Below are positions 36,537 through 51,501 of a stretch of DNA of 64,000 bases, piece by piece. The notes below the pieces were generated by a model. It searched no databases, was not told the DNA's origin, and worked only from the letters and a program-made list of their open reading frames with translations. Positions within the stretch are counted from its first letter, which is position 1; every line of letters begins with the position of its first letter. The stretch is from Magnaporthiopsis rhizophila. Taxonomy: Eukaryota > Ascomycota > Sordariomycetes > Magnaporthales > Magnaporthaceae. The stretch spans positions 177,842 through 241,841 of the forward strand of contig PYSS01000027.1 in NCBI GenBank assembly GCA_003049465.1, read 5' to 3'. Position numbers and translations under genes: made by a program.

Positions 36537-37642
36537 CCCCCTCAGACCAATCAGAGAGTACCCGCAATCCGGTCCAGCCTGCTTGTTTGGTCCCTCTACC
36601 CTTCCCTCCCTACGAGGGACCATCTTCCTGCTATAGGTACTCCCTCCTCCGACCGCTCTTCCCAATATTTTCGCGCCTCGCTGTCCCGAGCCGCTTTCTG
36701 TTCTTCTCTTCTCTCTTCCATCCTCCCGCACGCTGCCCCTCAAGCATCCTTATCTCCACCACCGCCCAGCTGCGCTCAAAGAGACTCTGCCAGCTTGCCG
36801 CTGAAAGGGCGAGAGAAAGGAAGCGAACGTCTCCCCTCCTCGGACTCCCCGGCTCTCAAAGGACGTGCTCCTGCGACCGCGGCCTTTCCTTTCCTCTTTG
36901 CAGACTTCCCTTGTTCGCGCCTGCGCGCTCACATCCTCGTGGGCCGGCTCGGCCAGATTTACTCAGAGAAACACGGGCGAAGCATCGGCCACCATTAACT
37001 CTCCTGTTTGTTGACCAGGAGAATTTTTACTGTGCTTGGCTGCCTGATCGCCACAGAACCTCTGGGTCGGGAGCTCAACACGGCAACCGCCACGACGATC
37101 TCAGGCGAAACCGCGCGTCGTACTGGTCCAGCTTATTCGCGACTCTGGCATCTGCCAACCCTTTGGTAAGTGGAAAAGACGGTCCTGAGAGGCCGAGTTG
37201 TTTTCAATGCGTGCCCAATTTGTCCAGCTCAAGAGGTAGGTAGTGTTGGCTCTCTGCTAGGCCCGTTCTGCGGGCATCCACAGAAATCGGGCCGCTGGCG
37301 CAACCTCCACCGCAGCTCGAGCCAGGCTCAGTCAGTACATGCCCAGAGAAAGACAGCTCTGGCGGCATGTGCTAAATTCGGCCGCCAGCAAACTGCTTTG
37401 CGATAGAATATGCCCTTTGAGCACTTTGGCTGACTTGGCAAAAAGCACTGTCCGACAGACATTGGGCCTTTGTTTGCCACTTCTCGTCCAGCCTGCCGAG
37501 TCAACCAACGCGCTGCGCCGCTCGCGCTCCCGCCATTGAAAAAACATTTTGAACCCCGCCGTCCACAACCCCCGCGCCCGCAACGCCACACCTCGCTCGA
37601 GAACCTCACCCGACCTCAGGAGCGAGTACTAGGCATTTCGCA

Positions 37643-39282
<1,640 letters not shown>

Positions 39283-41773
39283 GACGCAAAGTCTGCGAGA
39301 ACTTTGCGCGATGGACAAAGTTCCCATTTTGCTATGATGCCACGACTCTGCACGCACATGCCTGTCCTTTCTTTCCTTCCTTCCTTTTAACATTCCATTT
39401 TTGCGTTCCCTTTTTTCTTCATTTCTTATACTTGTCATGTTATGATCACGGTCTTCAAGGCGTTTGAAGAAGGGTATTTGTCTCGTCATAAAGCACGTCG
39501 ACAAAGGTACGGAGCACACGAAGGGAATATGACCCCAATAATGGGTCTGCGGTTTACTTTTGTCTTTTTTCCTTTTTCTCAGGCTCTCGTTGCTGAGTGA
39601 AGCAAGATACCTAGACGGGGAGCGGAACACCATCCACTAAGAAACAAGGAGTAGGGGCACAGGATGCCCTTGGCCGCCCGCTGAAGAGACGGAAGGACTG
39701 ATCAAAGGGTGTCTCTTTATGCTAGGGCTGATGTCGGAATCACGGACGAAACAAATGGCCCTATGGAAGCTTGTCAGGAGTATTGTATGTAAACACGGAG
39801 AGAGCCCTGACGCGGCACCTGGTGGTCGTAGCATTAAAGTTAGAGGCATAAATACACGCTCTGCCTCGAACGCGCCAATGTCTTTTGGTTTTGACGTGTC
39901 CGAGCAGGGACAGGTCCCGTGGGCAGGCTTTGCGTAGAGGCGGCGGATTGCGGGGTGCGGAACGATACGGCCCGGGTTCCGACCTCGGTGGAACATGCCG
40001 ATCCATGGAAACAATCAAACCGACTTTGTTTGTGGACGGGAGATGAAAAGAGGGTGTGGTATGTATGTGCACAATTCCACCTATGTAGAAGCCGGGCTTC
40101 CCAGAAAAGGGATCCCTGTCTCCGCCCGGAAGCCGAAAAGAAGCATGGAAGAAAAAGGTCAAGTGGACGGGAAAAGAGGGTTTTCCGTGTCTCGGGACCC
40201 GACGTGCAGCAGATATGCGATGCAGAGCCACGCTGGCATCGCATCATGTCTTGTTCATCTGGCCTGGCCGAGGGCTGGCGGCTGGGGTCATGCAATGCAG
40301 GCGCGCACGCACGGCCTGGGCTGGGCTGTGCGGTGACATGCGGTGCCATGCGGTGCCATGCTCCTTGAACGGCGATTCCAGAGGGGCGGGCATTTGTGGT
40401 GGCCGGCACGGCTGGCTATGTAAAGATGGTAGGCTGGGGGAGCCTGGGCTAGGGGTTCTTGATCGGCGTCCATTGATCTGACACAGCCCGCCCGGGAGGA
40501 AACGGAGGAAAAAAAAAAAGAGCGAGAGACAGCGATGGCAGCGGTGGCACGGACACACACCACGCATGCCATTGGGAATGACTTCATTGGCGTGAGCTGA
40601 CAGGATGAACCAGACTGCGCTGCAGCAACCGTGCGTTAGTTTGTGTCTTTCTTTTCACCCTTCGATATGCAGTCGCTTTAAGGATATCCAACGGCTGAAG
40701 GTACATAGTTTATATCTTTCTCATATGAAAAACGCCTTCACAGGGGTCACCTCGCAAATCTCAATTTCGCAAAATAAAACCGCCAGACCATGATTCCATA
40801 AGTCCATTCTTGGCGTGGCTGTCTCCACCACCCGAGAGGGTAACTTTTTTACTCATACATGCTGTACAGCCCCCGCCTTGTTCCGCTCAAGAACGGCCCA
40901 GCGGTTTTCGCCTTCTGGTCCGTGTTCCATCCTCAGGGTTGAGGCCTGTGCCGGGCTTACTAGGACGGCAGACGGCTGCAAAAGGCAATAGGAGCCTCGA
41001 GCCTCGAGCCGTTCTCGAAGACGCACAACGTTGAGAACAAATCCATGAACACCGCAAGCACAGTAAGGGCTCCACCGTGATCTGGGGTAGTCCCCGATGG
41101 CAATCAATCGATCCACACTACAATATTAGCCCAAAGGCCCGTTCCTCCCCTGGCTGGGTTAAGGCCGGCAGACAGACGAAGGAAAAAAAAAAACGCAAAG
41201 CGCCTGTTGCCAAAAACAGAAGCGGACCGCTAGGGCAACGGGTGAGCCGCGAGTTCTGCTGCTACCGTACCACCTGCGCCCCGAATCTATTTACGGCAGA
41301 GCACAAGGGGGAATACAACATCCCAAATCCCACCTCGACAACGAAGCAAAGATCAGATTGAAGGTCTGGACCAACTGAGAGAGCTGGTTGTAGGAGATAG
41401 GAACGTGCAGAGTTCAACGGCCAAGAGACAAAATAAAGAGCCTGAAGGCGCGGCTCGGGACGGCGACCAACTGAAACCTCGAGTGCATAGGGTATCCCCA
41501 GCCGACAGAACGCCTGCCGGGTGAATCCCGACGAACCGTTCTCTCTTTTATTTTCCCTTGTCGAACCATTCGGACGAGCGAGTCGCCCACCCACCCAATC
41601 CACCAACCAGCTGTCATCGCAAGACTACCGAACCGGAAACGGCGGGCAAAGAAAACGACTAGCCGTCACCGCAACGGCTTTCGAGCCCTGCCTCTCTCCG
41701 CCTAGGGACCCGAAAGACGAAATACGAGAGCGAGTACCCATACCAAATAATAAGCAGCAACAAAAAAGAGGCA
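39283..41773. other. Gene-free spacer between hog1 and avl9
   Basis: About 2.5 kb. A short direct repeat of the unit ATGCGGTGCC lies at about 40337–40361. No gene-like frame was found. The last few hundred bases should contain the avl9 promoter and leader. Confidence 0.5.
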
Positions 41774-44061
41774 ATGGATGCGCAGGCGGCGGCAGGGGTG
41801 GCGGGCGGTGATATCAACGGGAACGGCAATGGGAATGCGAACGCGAACACGAACGGTGCGACAACGCCGGGCGCCAGCAGCAGGAGAAGCAGCTCCAGCT
41901 CCAGCATACGCAGCGACTTCGTCCCGCTAGTCTCGGTCGTCGACTTCCACCACGCCCGAGGTCCCGAGGTCGAGTGGTGGTTCGGCGCCGCCGACGGGTT
42001 CGATCCGGCCATCGAGTACGACTGGTCCCTGCTGCCCTTTATGGCCTTGAGTGATGGCGCGCATGCGTAAGTACTCGTCCGTGAAAGGGACATGGCCATG
42101 GATGGCGAGAACTATGACTGACTTCCCCTTCCGCACCCTCCAGCTCGACCGAAGACTTCTCCTACTTCACCCTCGTCCGGCCAGCCACAGACACCTCGCC
42201 CGCCACCTCGCTCTTCGGCATCTCGTGCACGCGGCAGATGGACGCGTCGCAGCTCAAGGTGCGGCCGGCCGACGTGACGCGGTCGACGGTGCAAAAGGCC
42301 GTTGTGGTCATCGCCGACGGGCCCCGGTCGTTCGGCATGCTGCGCGAGCGCCTGAGCGTCGTCACAAAGGCCTGGTTCGCCCAGCGCGAGTTCACCGACG
42401 TCGAGATCCTCCGCCGCTTCCAGGAGAGCCTGGCCGACGAGAAGGCCAGGGGCATGCTGTCGGACGGCGAGGACCGCGACCAGTACCTCGGCCTCAGCCT
42501 GCGCGAGCTCGTGCGCGAGTTCAGGTGGCAGACGCTCGTTTTGTTCAAGTGCTGTTTACTGCAGCCCAAGGTGAGACCCGTTCTGCAAGTACAAACCTTG
42601 TTATGCGAAAGCTAACCATAGTCTGGGTCAACAGATGCTTTTCTTTGGTTCTCGTTGCGAGCGGTTGTGCATGATGCAGTTTTCTCTTATATCATTAATA
42701 CCCGGCCTTCTCCACCGCCTTCAGGACTGCGCCGGCCCGGAACTCGACAGCTACGAGAAGAGCTTAACCAAGCCGTCGGGTGTCAAGACTAGCGATCGAA
42801 GGTCTCTTCTGGCGTATATGGGCCTACCCCTGCAAATATTCGGCAAGGTTTGTTTCCGTCTGCCACCCCTCCCGGCTGTCCAAGTTCTGGCTGACAAAAA
42901 TCGTGGAAACAGGGAAGTCTCTACGGCCCCTATACACCCCTCCAGCAGCTCGACATCCTGGCCGACTTCGGCACAAAGTCTTATATAGTGGGGAGCACAA
43001 ACTCGCTCCTGCTCCAGCAACGGGATCGCTACAGCGACATCCTCGTCAACCTAGACGACAACACGGTCAGCATCACGTCGCCGTCGCTCAAGTCGGCGCT
43101 GTACCTGTCGTCGGCCGACAAGCGGTGGATCGAATCAATCACAGCCGAAGTGAACGAGACGTGGGACGAGTCGAACCCGGGTCGGCCCAGCACCATGGGC
43201 TACCGGGGTAGCGAGGAGTCGATCCGGCTGCAGTTCGAGGACTACATCCTGTCGATGCTGGCGGCGGTCAAGGCGCACAAGTGGCAGGTGAAGCACAAGG
43301 ACAACCCGCGCATGGCGCTCACGCACCTCGAGAACGACCCCTCGACCGACTTCAACCCGGACTGGGTCGACGGCTGGATGAAGACGGAGAACTTCCGCAT
43401 ATGGGACGCGCATACGGACGACTCGCTCTTCGACATCGCCGAGCCCAAGCACCCGTGTGCGAGTGGTCTCAGCAGACTGGCACAGCAGGTCCAGGATCTG
43501 GGCCTGGACGAGCGCTTTGCTGCCGCAGGCGTGGTTGTGGGGAGGGGCGTCGCGGCAGGGCGCGAGAAGGCGTCGTCGCTGATCAACAGGCTGTACTCGG
43601 ACGTCGAGGCCCTGCGCGAGGCGCAAAAGAAGAAGGCCGAGGAGGCGGCGCTGGCGGCGGCGCGGGACAAGAACGGCGCCAACGGAGCCAGCAACGCTAA
43701 GAACGGGGTGGCCTCTCCGCCGCCGTCGGCCCGGTCGTCAGGACACTGGCCCGGCGCTGCCGCGTCTACCAATACTACCACGACGACCGCGTCAGTGGGT
43801 TCCAGGGCCGGAGCCTACGCTTCGTCGTGGGCGCAGTGGGCGGGAGAGAAGCGCAAGGCTTGGGGGAGGTCGTCGACGGGCGGCGCAAGCGGAAGCAGCA
43901 CGCCCACGGCCTCGACGTTCACGGCCGCCAGCAGCGGCGGCGGCGGGTGGAGCCTGGTCGGGCGGAGCAGCAAGCGCAACACGAGCAGCAGCGTCGCGTC
44001 GTCGTCGGACGCGGCCTCGGAGCGCGACTCGGCCCTGCGCAGCCCGACCGAGCCGACCACC

Positions 44062-44100
<39 letters not shown>

Positions 44101-44376
44101 CCAGCAACGGCGGCGCCGGGGATCAGGATGGTTGGTCCAGCCACTGCAGCCTCGAGCGCCAACATCGACCAGATCGTATCGTCGGGCGACGCGGCTGTTT
44201 CGGAGCCGACTCCCGCTCCAGAGTCCGCAAAGGAGGCTGAGAGCGAGGATGAGGATGAGGATGATGATGAACCGTCTCCTCCGGCCTCGAGCTTCCCAAT
44301 TGTTGAGATGAACAACGTCTGGGCCGAGCCAGACATTCCCGCGCCGGTTGGCTCCAAGATTGTGCTGTTGCCTTAA
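41774..44376 (+). CDS. avl9: Avl9 family late-secretory-pathway protein (DENN-related)
   Basis: Avl9 is needed for exocytic vesicle formation from the late Golgi and has a DENN-like fold. Exons: 41774–42066, 42144–42570, 42635–42847 and 42913–44376, giving 798 residues. After a low-complexity N-terminus (Asn/Ala/Ser-rich, ~50 residues) comes the family core: FVPLVSVVDFHHARGPEVEWW, then YDWSLLPFMALSDGAHA–STEDFSYFTL joined across intron 1, VVVIADGPRSFGMLRERLSVVT, and LLAYMGLPLQIFGKG–SLYGPYTPLQQLD across intron 3. The last part (about residues 490–790) is Ser/Ala/Gly-rich and disordered, with an Ala run encoded by a (GCA)n tract at about 44070–44098 and an acidic stretch near the end. Exon 3 could start at its first ATG by chance, but splicing keeps frame and the conserved order. 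The family call is from remembered conservation. Confidence 0.9.
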
Positions 44377-46017
44377 TGGACAGGCCGCCAGCTTTTGTGT
44401 GTGTTTTTTTACGATGGGTAAGGAGATACCTGGCCGGTTGTTTTGGGAACATGGGAGTGTGGAGTTCGGATGATGATGCTTTGGCTTGTTACTACTACTA
44501 CGCATGTCGGTTGTTTGCATGGGAGATCACAAGCATTGGTCTTGGGCGTCGTGTTGGTTTGCAAAGGCCGGCGAATTTCATGATACCTAAAATGTATACA
44601 CACTGATTAATGGCGAACCCGCTTTGGTGGGTAGCCTTCGTTAGGATAACATGTTTGATTTCTGTTGACAATGTGCATCCATCTAACTATTGCAAAGACT
44701 TTGTGTGAATACTACCAGTCCCGCAGCAAAAGTCTGAGTACAGACGCAATTTCCCACCAAACCTTACAGTTTTCGAATGCAAATAAAACAGTAAAATAAA
44801 ATTGTAAAAATAAACGAAAAAATAAAATTCTATAATAATTTACAAAATCTTTAACATTGTTACGGATCCGTGCTGGGCACGGATCATGTGACCCAAGGGT
44901 GCTCCCTGGGCCAGGACTCCTGTATATAGGGGTCGCCTCGAGCCCTCCAAGGGCAAGGCCCGATTCTACCCTTTCCTCCTCATCTTGTAGAATAACACCA
45001 CTTTGGCACCCACCAGACGACCCTCTTGTGGCCTGACCTATCACAAACATATATTTTTTCTGGATTTTTTAACTTGTCGTGGGCTCTTAAAAAATTCGTC
45101 AAAGTCGGAACCTCAAAATGCATCCGCTATAAATGGATTTAGCATTCCCTAAAGAGCGCTGTAGCGAATTTTTTTTTTTTTTTCGATTTTCCACGTGCTG
45201 CAGTTTACGTTCCTGATATTTAAATAAATTAAAATTAAGTTATATATTAATAAGAATTCCAAATTTTTAAATGTATTTCGAACTTTTATCCTAGTATTTT
45301 TTTTTTCTGATTTGATATAGCGGCTAGAATGTGTTGAATTTTGTATGTAGCTTGGTGACGTGTATCCAAACTTTTGAGGTGGGGCTTTAACTAGGTAGGT
45401 GTAGCTCTCGAAGTAACAGCCAAGCCGTGACTCGACGGCAGTTGGTGTCCCTTGATGGCCAAAGGGTGTCCAAGGACTGCGTCTGAGTGGTCAGAGCTGG
45501 GTCCAGGCGGGGCAATGGTAGCTGCCCCTGAGCCCTGAGGAACATTGATCCAATGGACTGGAGCACATCAAAGGACAGCAAATCCCTGTCGCTGGCTTGA
45601 TATCAGCGTTTGCACTGAGAAAAAAGCCTTGCGCAAAAAGACGCGACGCCGCGACGGGCACCGACCGCACCTCGCCTCGTGCTTTTCTTGCCAGCAACAC
45701 CCCTCCTTCCCATTTGCGTCTGGGCGCCGCTCCTTCCGCCCACGTTGCGGTTTGCGCTCGAGGCCACCACCACCACCCGCGCTTGCCGAATCAGCCCTCG
45801 ACGGGAAGCTCGGCTCAGGGAGACAGAGACGCACCAAGAAAACGACGCCAGCCTCTCTCTCTTCTCTGGCTGATCCATCACTACATCGTGTACCAACCGC
45901 CCCAGGTGTCCAGCATATTATACCAGTAAAACCATAGCGAAAACCCCACACGCGCGCCCCGGTCGAGGCCGGAAAATCGACGACGCCCCTCCGGTCGTTC
46001 CGGCCTTTGCTGCCAAG
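44377..46017. other. Spacer with an AT-rich island and a solo LTR
   Basis: 1.64 kb without a gene. From about 44744 to 45365 the sequence turns sharply AT-rich compared with everything else in the window, and a 188-bp solo LTR sits inside it (44858–45045). From about 45560 onward it becomes C-rich again and leads into mcd4. The AT-rich flank is a candidate RIP-decayed transposon relic. Confidence 0.6.
44858..45045. mobile_element. Solo LTR with perfect 5-bp target-site duplication
   Basis: The 188-bp block begins TGTTACGGATCC and ends GACCTATCACA, so it has the TG…CA ends of LTR retroelements. The five bases AACAT occur immediately before it (44853–44857) and immediately after it (45046–45050): a perfect 5-bp duplication, the size made by Ty1/Ty3-type integrases. 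A TATA-like TGTATATAGG lies at 44921–44930. A 9-bp perfect hairpin, GATCCGTGC/GCACGGATC, lies at 44865–44885. There is no primer-binding site, internal domain or second LTR, which suggests loss by LTR–LTR recombination. Confidence 0.85.
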
Positions 46018-49000
46018 ATGGCGCGACACTTTTCCCGCGCCAGGTTTCTGGCCATCGCGGTGGTGTTCCACGTCGTCTACATCCTGTCCATCTTCGACAT
46101 CTACTTTGTCAGTCCCATCGTGTCTGGCATGCGCCTCTTCCAGATCCCCAGGGAACCCACAGCACGAGCACCCGCCGATCGTTTGGTTCTTTTTGTTGGT
46201 GAGCGCACTACCTACCACCAGGGGAAGAGGCGGGTGTTGCGACGTGGGGCAAGAGAGGAGGGTTGCGCACGGGAGTCCCAAGTCTTGAGTTTATGCTCGA
46301 TGCTGACTAGGGTTGCGCTATCCTCTCGCTGCAGGCGATGGCCTCCGCGCCGACAAGGCGTTCCAGTCCTTCCCCGAGCCGTACCCCAAGACGGACGCCG
46401 ACCTGGCGCCTCGGCCGCTGGCGCCGTTCCTGCGGTCGCGGGTGCTGGAGCATGGCACGTTCGGGGTCTCGCACACTCGCGTGCCCACGGAGTCGAGACC
46501 CGGCCACGTCGCGCTCATCGCGGGCCTGTACGAGGACGTCTCGGCCGTTACCACCGGCTGGAAGCTGAACCCGGTCAACTTCGACAGCGTCTTCAACCGC
46601 AGCCGCCACACCTGGAGCTGGGGCAGCCCGGACATCCTGCCCATGTTCGAGCAGGGCGCCGTCCCTGGCCGCGTCGACGTCGACATGTACGACGCCGCCT
46701 TTGAGGACTTTTCCAAGCAGGACGCCTACCACCTCGACACGTGGGTCTTTGACCACGTCCGCGACTTCTTCGCCGCCGCCCGCCGCAACGAGACCCTCGC
46801 TACCGAGCTGCGCCAGGACAAGATCGTCTTTTTTCTCCACCTGCTCGGCATCGACACGGCCGGCCACGGCTTCCGCCCTTACTCCAAGGAGTACCTGCAC
46901 AACATCAAGGTTGTCGACGAGGGCGTCAGGCAGGTCACGGCCCTGATCGAGGACTTTTACGCCGACGGCCGCACCGCCTTCGTTTTCACCGCCGACCACG
47001 GCATGAGTGACTACGGCAGCCATGGCGACGGCCACCCGGACAACACCAGGACCCCGCTCGTGGCCTGGGGCTCCGGCATCGCCAAGCCCGTCCTGCACCC
47101 CGCCGGTGCCGTCGTGCCCGGACACGACGAGTACTCTTCAGACTGGGGCTTCGATCAGGTGCAGCGCCATGATGTTGCCCAGGCCGATGTCGCGGCCCTC
47201 ATGGCCTTCCTGATCGGCGTCGAGTTCCCCGCCAACTCGGTCGGCGAGGTGCCGCTGCCCTTCTTGTCCGCCCCCATCGCGGAGAAGGCCGAGGCCGCGC
47301 TGACCAACGCGCAGGGCATCCTGGAGATGTACCGCGTTAAAGAGGAGATCAAGCGGGCGGGGGAGCTGCGCTTCCGCCCGTACGGACCACTGCGCGGCGA
47401 GGATCACGGCGGAGGTCGCATCGCGTCGGAGCGTGTGGCCGACATCCGCAAGCTCTTGGACGATGGCCGGTACGAGGAGGCCATCGAGGAGTCGGCGGCC
47501 CTGATCCGCGTGGGGCTCGAGGGCCTCCGCTACCTCCAGACGTACGACTGGCTTTTCCTGAGGGCCCTCATCACCATCGGCTACCTGGGTTGGATGGCGT
47601 TTGCGCTGGCCACGGTCGTGGATGTTCATGTTCTGCACGGGCGCGTTGCCCCCGCGAGGGACGTCCCCGGCGCCGTCATCTTCTCGTCGGTGCTCCTGGT
47701 GCTCTACGCCTCCTTCATCATGTCGGGCTCGTCGCCCACGTACTACTCCTATGCCTTCTTCCCCGTCTTCTTCTGGGAGGAGGTCTATGCTCGACGCCAG
47801 ATCCTGGCCGAGGGTCGACGGGTGCTGTTCGCCCATATAAAACCGGGAGCGAGCCTTCTGTCCTTTGTCATCAACACGGCCATTTACATTGGCGTGATTG
47901 TGTCTCTGGTAAGCACTGTAACAAACATGAACGCCACGAACCAAGTTTCTAGGCATTTTCATCTAACGCCATGTCGCAGGCTCTCGGCTACATCCACCGT
48001 GAGATCCTTACGGCCCTCTACATCATCGGTTCGTTCTGGCCGGCTACCTATGGGCTGGGGTTTCTGCGGGAGCACGCGACACTCTCCGCCACTTGGTTTG
48101 CCTCTTGCCTGGCTATGAGTACTTTTACTCTACTACCGGCCATGAAGCTTGAGAACCTAAACCTCATGTGAGTACCTAGCTAGATAACCCGTGAAGACGA
48201 TTATCTCTAGAATTTCCATGCTGACGGAAGTCCCTCCACTCTTCAGCCTCCTCGGCGGCGCCTTTATGGTTATGATCGGCGTCACGTATCTGGTTTTCGA
48301 GGACTGGGTTCTGTCCGACTTTTCGTCCTCCAAGACGGCGGCTGTTTCCCATGTCAGTCGCCCCATCAACCGGTCCCTCGTGGGCGCCCAGGTGGGGCTC
48401 GTCATCCTGTCCATGGTCGTCACCCGGTCCAGCGTGCTGTCCCTGCAGGCTAGACAGGGCCTGCCGCTCGGCAATCAGGTGGCTGGACTGTTCGTTCTGT
48501 GTGAGTAGCAGCCCGAGCGATGCTCTTCCTCCCGCTCGATGCAATGCTAACATGGGACTATAGTCTCATCCCTCTTTATGCCCATGGCGTATAGGATACA
48601 GCCGAATAACCACTACCTGCATCGTCTGGTCGTCATCTTCCTCACGTTTGCGCCTACCTTTGTCATTCTGTCCATCTCGTACGAGGGCATCTTTTATGTC
48701 GTCTTCAGCATCACACTGGTGGCGTGGGTGCGCCTGGAGCACGCGGGCCACGTCTCGACGTTGCGGCGGCCGGAGGTCACCAACGGGTCTGCGAGCACCA
48801 CCACCGCCCCAACGTCCAAGTTCCGGCCGCTCATGGTCAAGGACGCGCGGGTGGCGCTCTTCTACCTTGTGCTGATCCAGTCGGCCTTCTTCAGCACGGG
48901 CAACGTGGCGTCGGTGTCGTCCTTCAGCCTCGAGAGCGTCAACCGCCTGCAGCCCGTGTTCGACCCGCTGACGCAGGGCGCGCTGCTGGTGGTCAAGCTC

Positions 49001-49465
49001 ATGGTGCCGTTCGCGCTCGTGTCGGCCAACGTGGGGATCCTGAACCGGCGGCTCGGCATAACACCGTCGGCGGTCTTCATGGTCGTGGTGGCCGTCAGCG
49101 ACGTGCTGACGCTGTATTTCTTCTGGGTCGTCAAGGACGAGGGCTCGTGGCTCGAGATCGGGTCCACCATTAGCCACTTTTTCATCGCGAGCCTGCTGTG
49201 CGTGTTCCTCGTCTTGCTCGAGGGCGTTAGCGCCTTGTTTGTTTCGGGCGTCGAGGTTGCGGGGGCGACGGACGGTGGGGCGAGGGAGAGGCAGGGGGAG
49301 GGGAAGAGGGGTGTTCGGGAGCAGGAGCAGCCATTGCTGGATGGTGATGGTAAGGCGGATGGTGAGGAAGCTGGAGGTGCGACAGGGACGGGGACAGAGG
49401 ATGAAAAGAAAGAGAGTAATGGGGCGGCGGCGGCGGCGGCTGAAGAGACGATAACCGTGGAGTAA
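46018..49465 (+). CDS. mcd4: GPI ethanolamine phosphate transferase 1 (Mcd4/PIG-N)
   Basis: ER enzyme adding phosphoethanolamine to the first mannose of the GPI anchor. Exons: 46018–46198, 46335–47908, 47980–48167, 48247–48500 and 48564–49465, giving 1032 residues. A signal-anchor (RFLAIAVVFHVVYILSIFDIYF) opens the protein. The lumenal alkaline-phosphatase-like domain begins LFVGDGLRAD (metal-binding Asp near 62, restored across intron 1). It has the probable nucleophile T112 in VPTESRPGHVALIAG, and ADHGMSDYGSHGDG with D281/H282. About a dozen membrane segments fill the C-terminal half (PigN domain), including YYSYAFFPVFFWEEV and ESVNRLQPVFDPLTQGALL. The hydrophilic Gly/Glu-rich tail (~70 residues) ends without an obvious KKxx signal. 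The Mcd4 assignment over Gpi7/Gpi13 rests on the PigN C-terminal region and the N-terminal motif set. Confidence 0.95.
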
Positions 49466-51501
49466 TTTGGGTGGATTGTTGTATACTGTAGAGAGCATGG
49501 ATAACGACGAATAGAGCATATGAGTATTGAAGCCGAATTTTTCTATGTCTCTTCTTAGGTCGGGGTATTTTTAGTCAGTCCATCCTCAAGAGTTTCGAGG
49601 ATTGTCCATTGACAAGGCCAATGCCGGTTGCCAGGACGCTGTGGCGAACAACAATCAACAGTCTCATGTCTTCACCAAACTCTGCCTCACTGGTGGCATG
49701 GATGGCCTCGTCATTGCGGTCATTTTTTTTGATCGAGTTATTTTGTTTTCCTATCTTTTTGGCTAAAGAGACCTTCTTTCGCCTCCGGCCCTCCTGCCAA
49801 AACCGGGGTCCGCGCTGGCTTGAGGAAGAGTCAAGGTCATGACCCCGTTAGCCTGTCAACGAGCACCTGCATACTGCAGCAACCTAGTAGGCCCACATTG
49901 ACATAACAATTTAACCAAATCCGATCAAAAGGTTACCAGCGAGCAATCTGATTTTCGGATCTGCAGATGGGAATCGAAACGGAATAAAAATGAACATACA
50001 AGGGCGCGTGTGTTATACGACGGTTTCCCCGACTTTTTTCTCCCGCGTCCGAATTCGGCGCTCGGGAAAATAGACGAGCTTGGCGGGAAATGCGGATTGC
50101 AACGAGCAAACAAACGAACAAACAATATCGAGGTGTACCACCTGGACGAGCCAAAAGGAGAAAGGACAAGCCAAGATGTAAATGCACAGGCGGGGATCCC
50201 CTCCGATGCCAAGACATGGGAAAAGGGGTTGGCCCAGCATGTGAATCTGCATTTGTATCTTATTTGGGTAACTGCCGCGTATTGGACGGAAGCGAACACC
50301 ATACAGGCAGGCTACAAGATGGCCAAGACCAAGGGCTCATGGTGCCATGGTGAAGCCGCCAGTCAGCAGGACCACCTACCTATTTTGGGTGGTGACTCCC
50401 AAAAGATTGAATCAAACGCCCACGTGTTGCCCGATCTAGCAGACGTCGATCTAATCACAAGATGTGTAAGGCGTTTGTGCTGAGTATCGAATCGCATCTC
50501 GACGGCAGGGGGCGGACCACCATCTTTATTTCTATTGTTAGCCAGACGATATCGACTCGTTGATGGGCTTTTTTTGCCCACACGCGACCACCGCAGCCTG
50601 CTTGTTGACGTGCGCCAGGCAGGCAGGCAGTCTGGCGCGACGCCCACGTGCTGGACGCACCAGTCGCCTTGGTGCTGGCGTCACAGTCCAGGTCCAGACT
50701 GGCTCAGCCGTTTTCTCACCGACCCAGTGGGGCGTTCCGTCCAGGACCACACAGACAGACGTGCCGTGCAGCGCCCCCTGCACGTCCCACGCCCGTCTAC
50801 CCAAGGAACAGGCATAACCTGGAACAAATTCGTCAAAAAATTCCACTGACGCTCCCGAAGCTGCCGTGGGCCCTGAAGTTGTGACGGGGACAACCACACC
50901 ACTGTGTTTTTTTTTTTTTTTTTTTTTTATGCTTGCGTGCCACCGGTCACAAGGGGGGGGGGAAAAATAGAAGAAAAAAAGGAGTTGGTTGGTGGGCTTG
51001 GTAGGCTATTAGTCTTGGTGCATTCACTCACGCCGGCATTCCGTGCCAGTGATTCGTCCCAGGCTCCGTTCGAATTCTAAGCCTGGCCAAATGGATCCCA
51101 GTACCGCCGCACCCAACAGCTAGCATCCATTGAGCTCTCTCGCGCCGAACCGTGCTGCTCCAGCAGCCCCGCGCTTCCCATCCACCATCGCCGCCGTCCG
51201 CCTCGAACTTTTCCATTGCCCGACGACGCCGTTGCCCGACCGGATCATCCCCAAACAGTGTCGCCGACTCGACCGAAACCACGTTATTTTTCGTGTTCTA
51301 TCAGTTGTTCCTGTGCCCGCCAGGGGCTACGACCACCCGACGATCCCTAACCGCTGCATTGATCCCATCGGCCGCCACCGCCCCTATTCTGCGCCGCACC
51401 CTTCTCGAGGCCCTCTTCTTCCCGCAATCCTCGACACCCACACGGCCCCGTCCCCCGCCCGGCTCGGCTGGTCTGGGCCTCGGCTCGGCACAACCTTCAT
51501 C
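49466..51501. other. Gene-free spacer upstream of the CTF1/Far regulator
   Basis: About 2 kb. A T run of about 21 near 50908–50928 is followed by a G run of ten (50953–50962), both low complexity. The last ~400 bp are C-rich and should contain the promoter and 5' leader of the next gene. No gene-like frame was recognised. Confidence 0.5.

Larger units (their letters stand above)
33152..37642. other. Gene-free spacer (4.5 kb) upstream of hog1
   Basis: No supportable gene. It contains a run of 26 A at 34117–34142, a MITE-like element at 34581–34795 and a (CA)n tract at 36514–36536. The section from about 36600 to 37640 is C-rich and leads into the hog1 ATG, so it likely contains promoter and a long leader. 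Confidence 0.5.
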
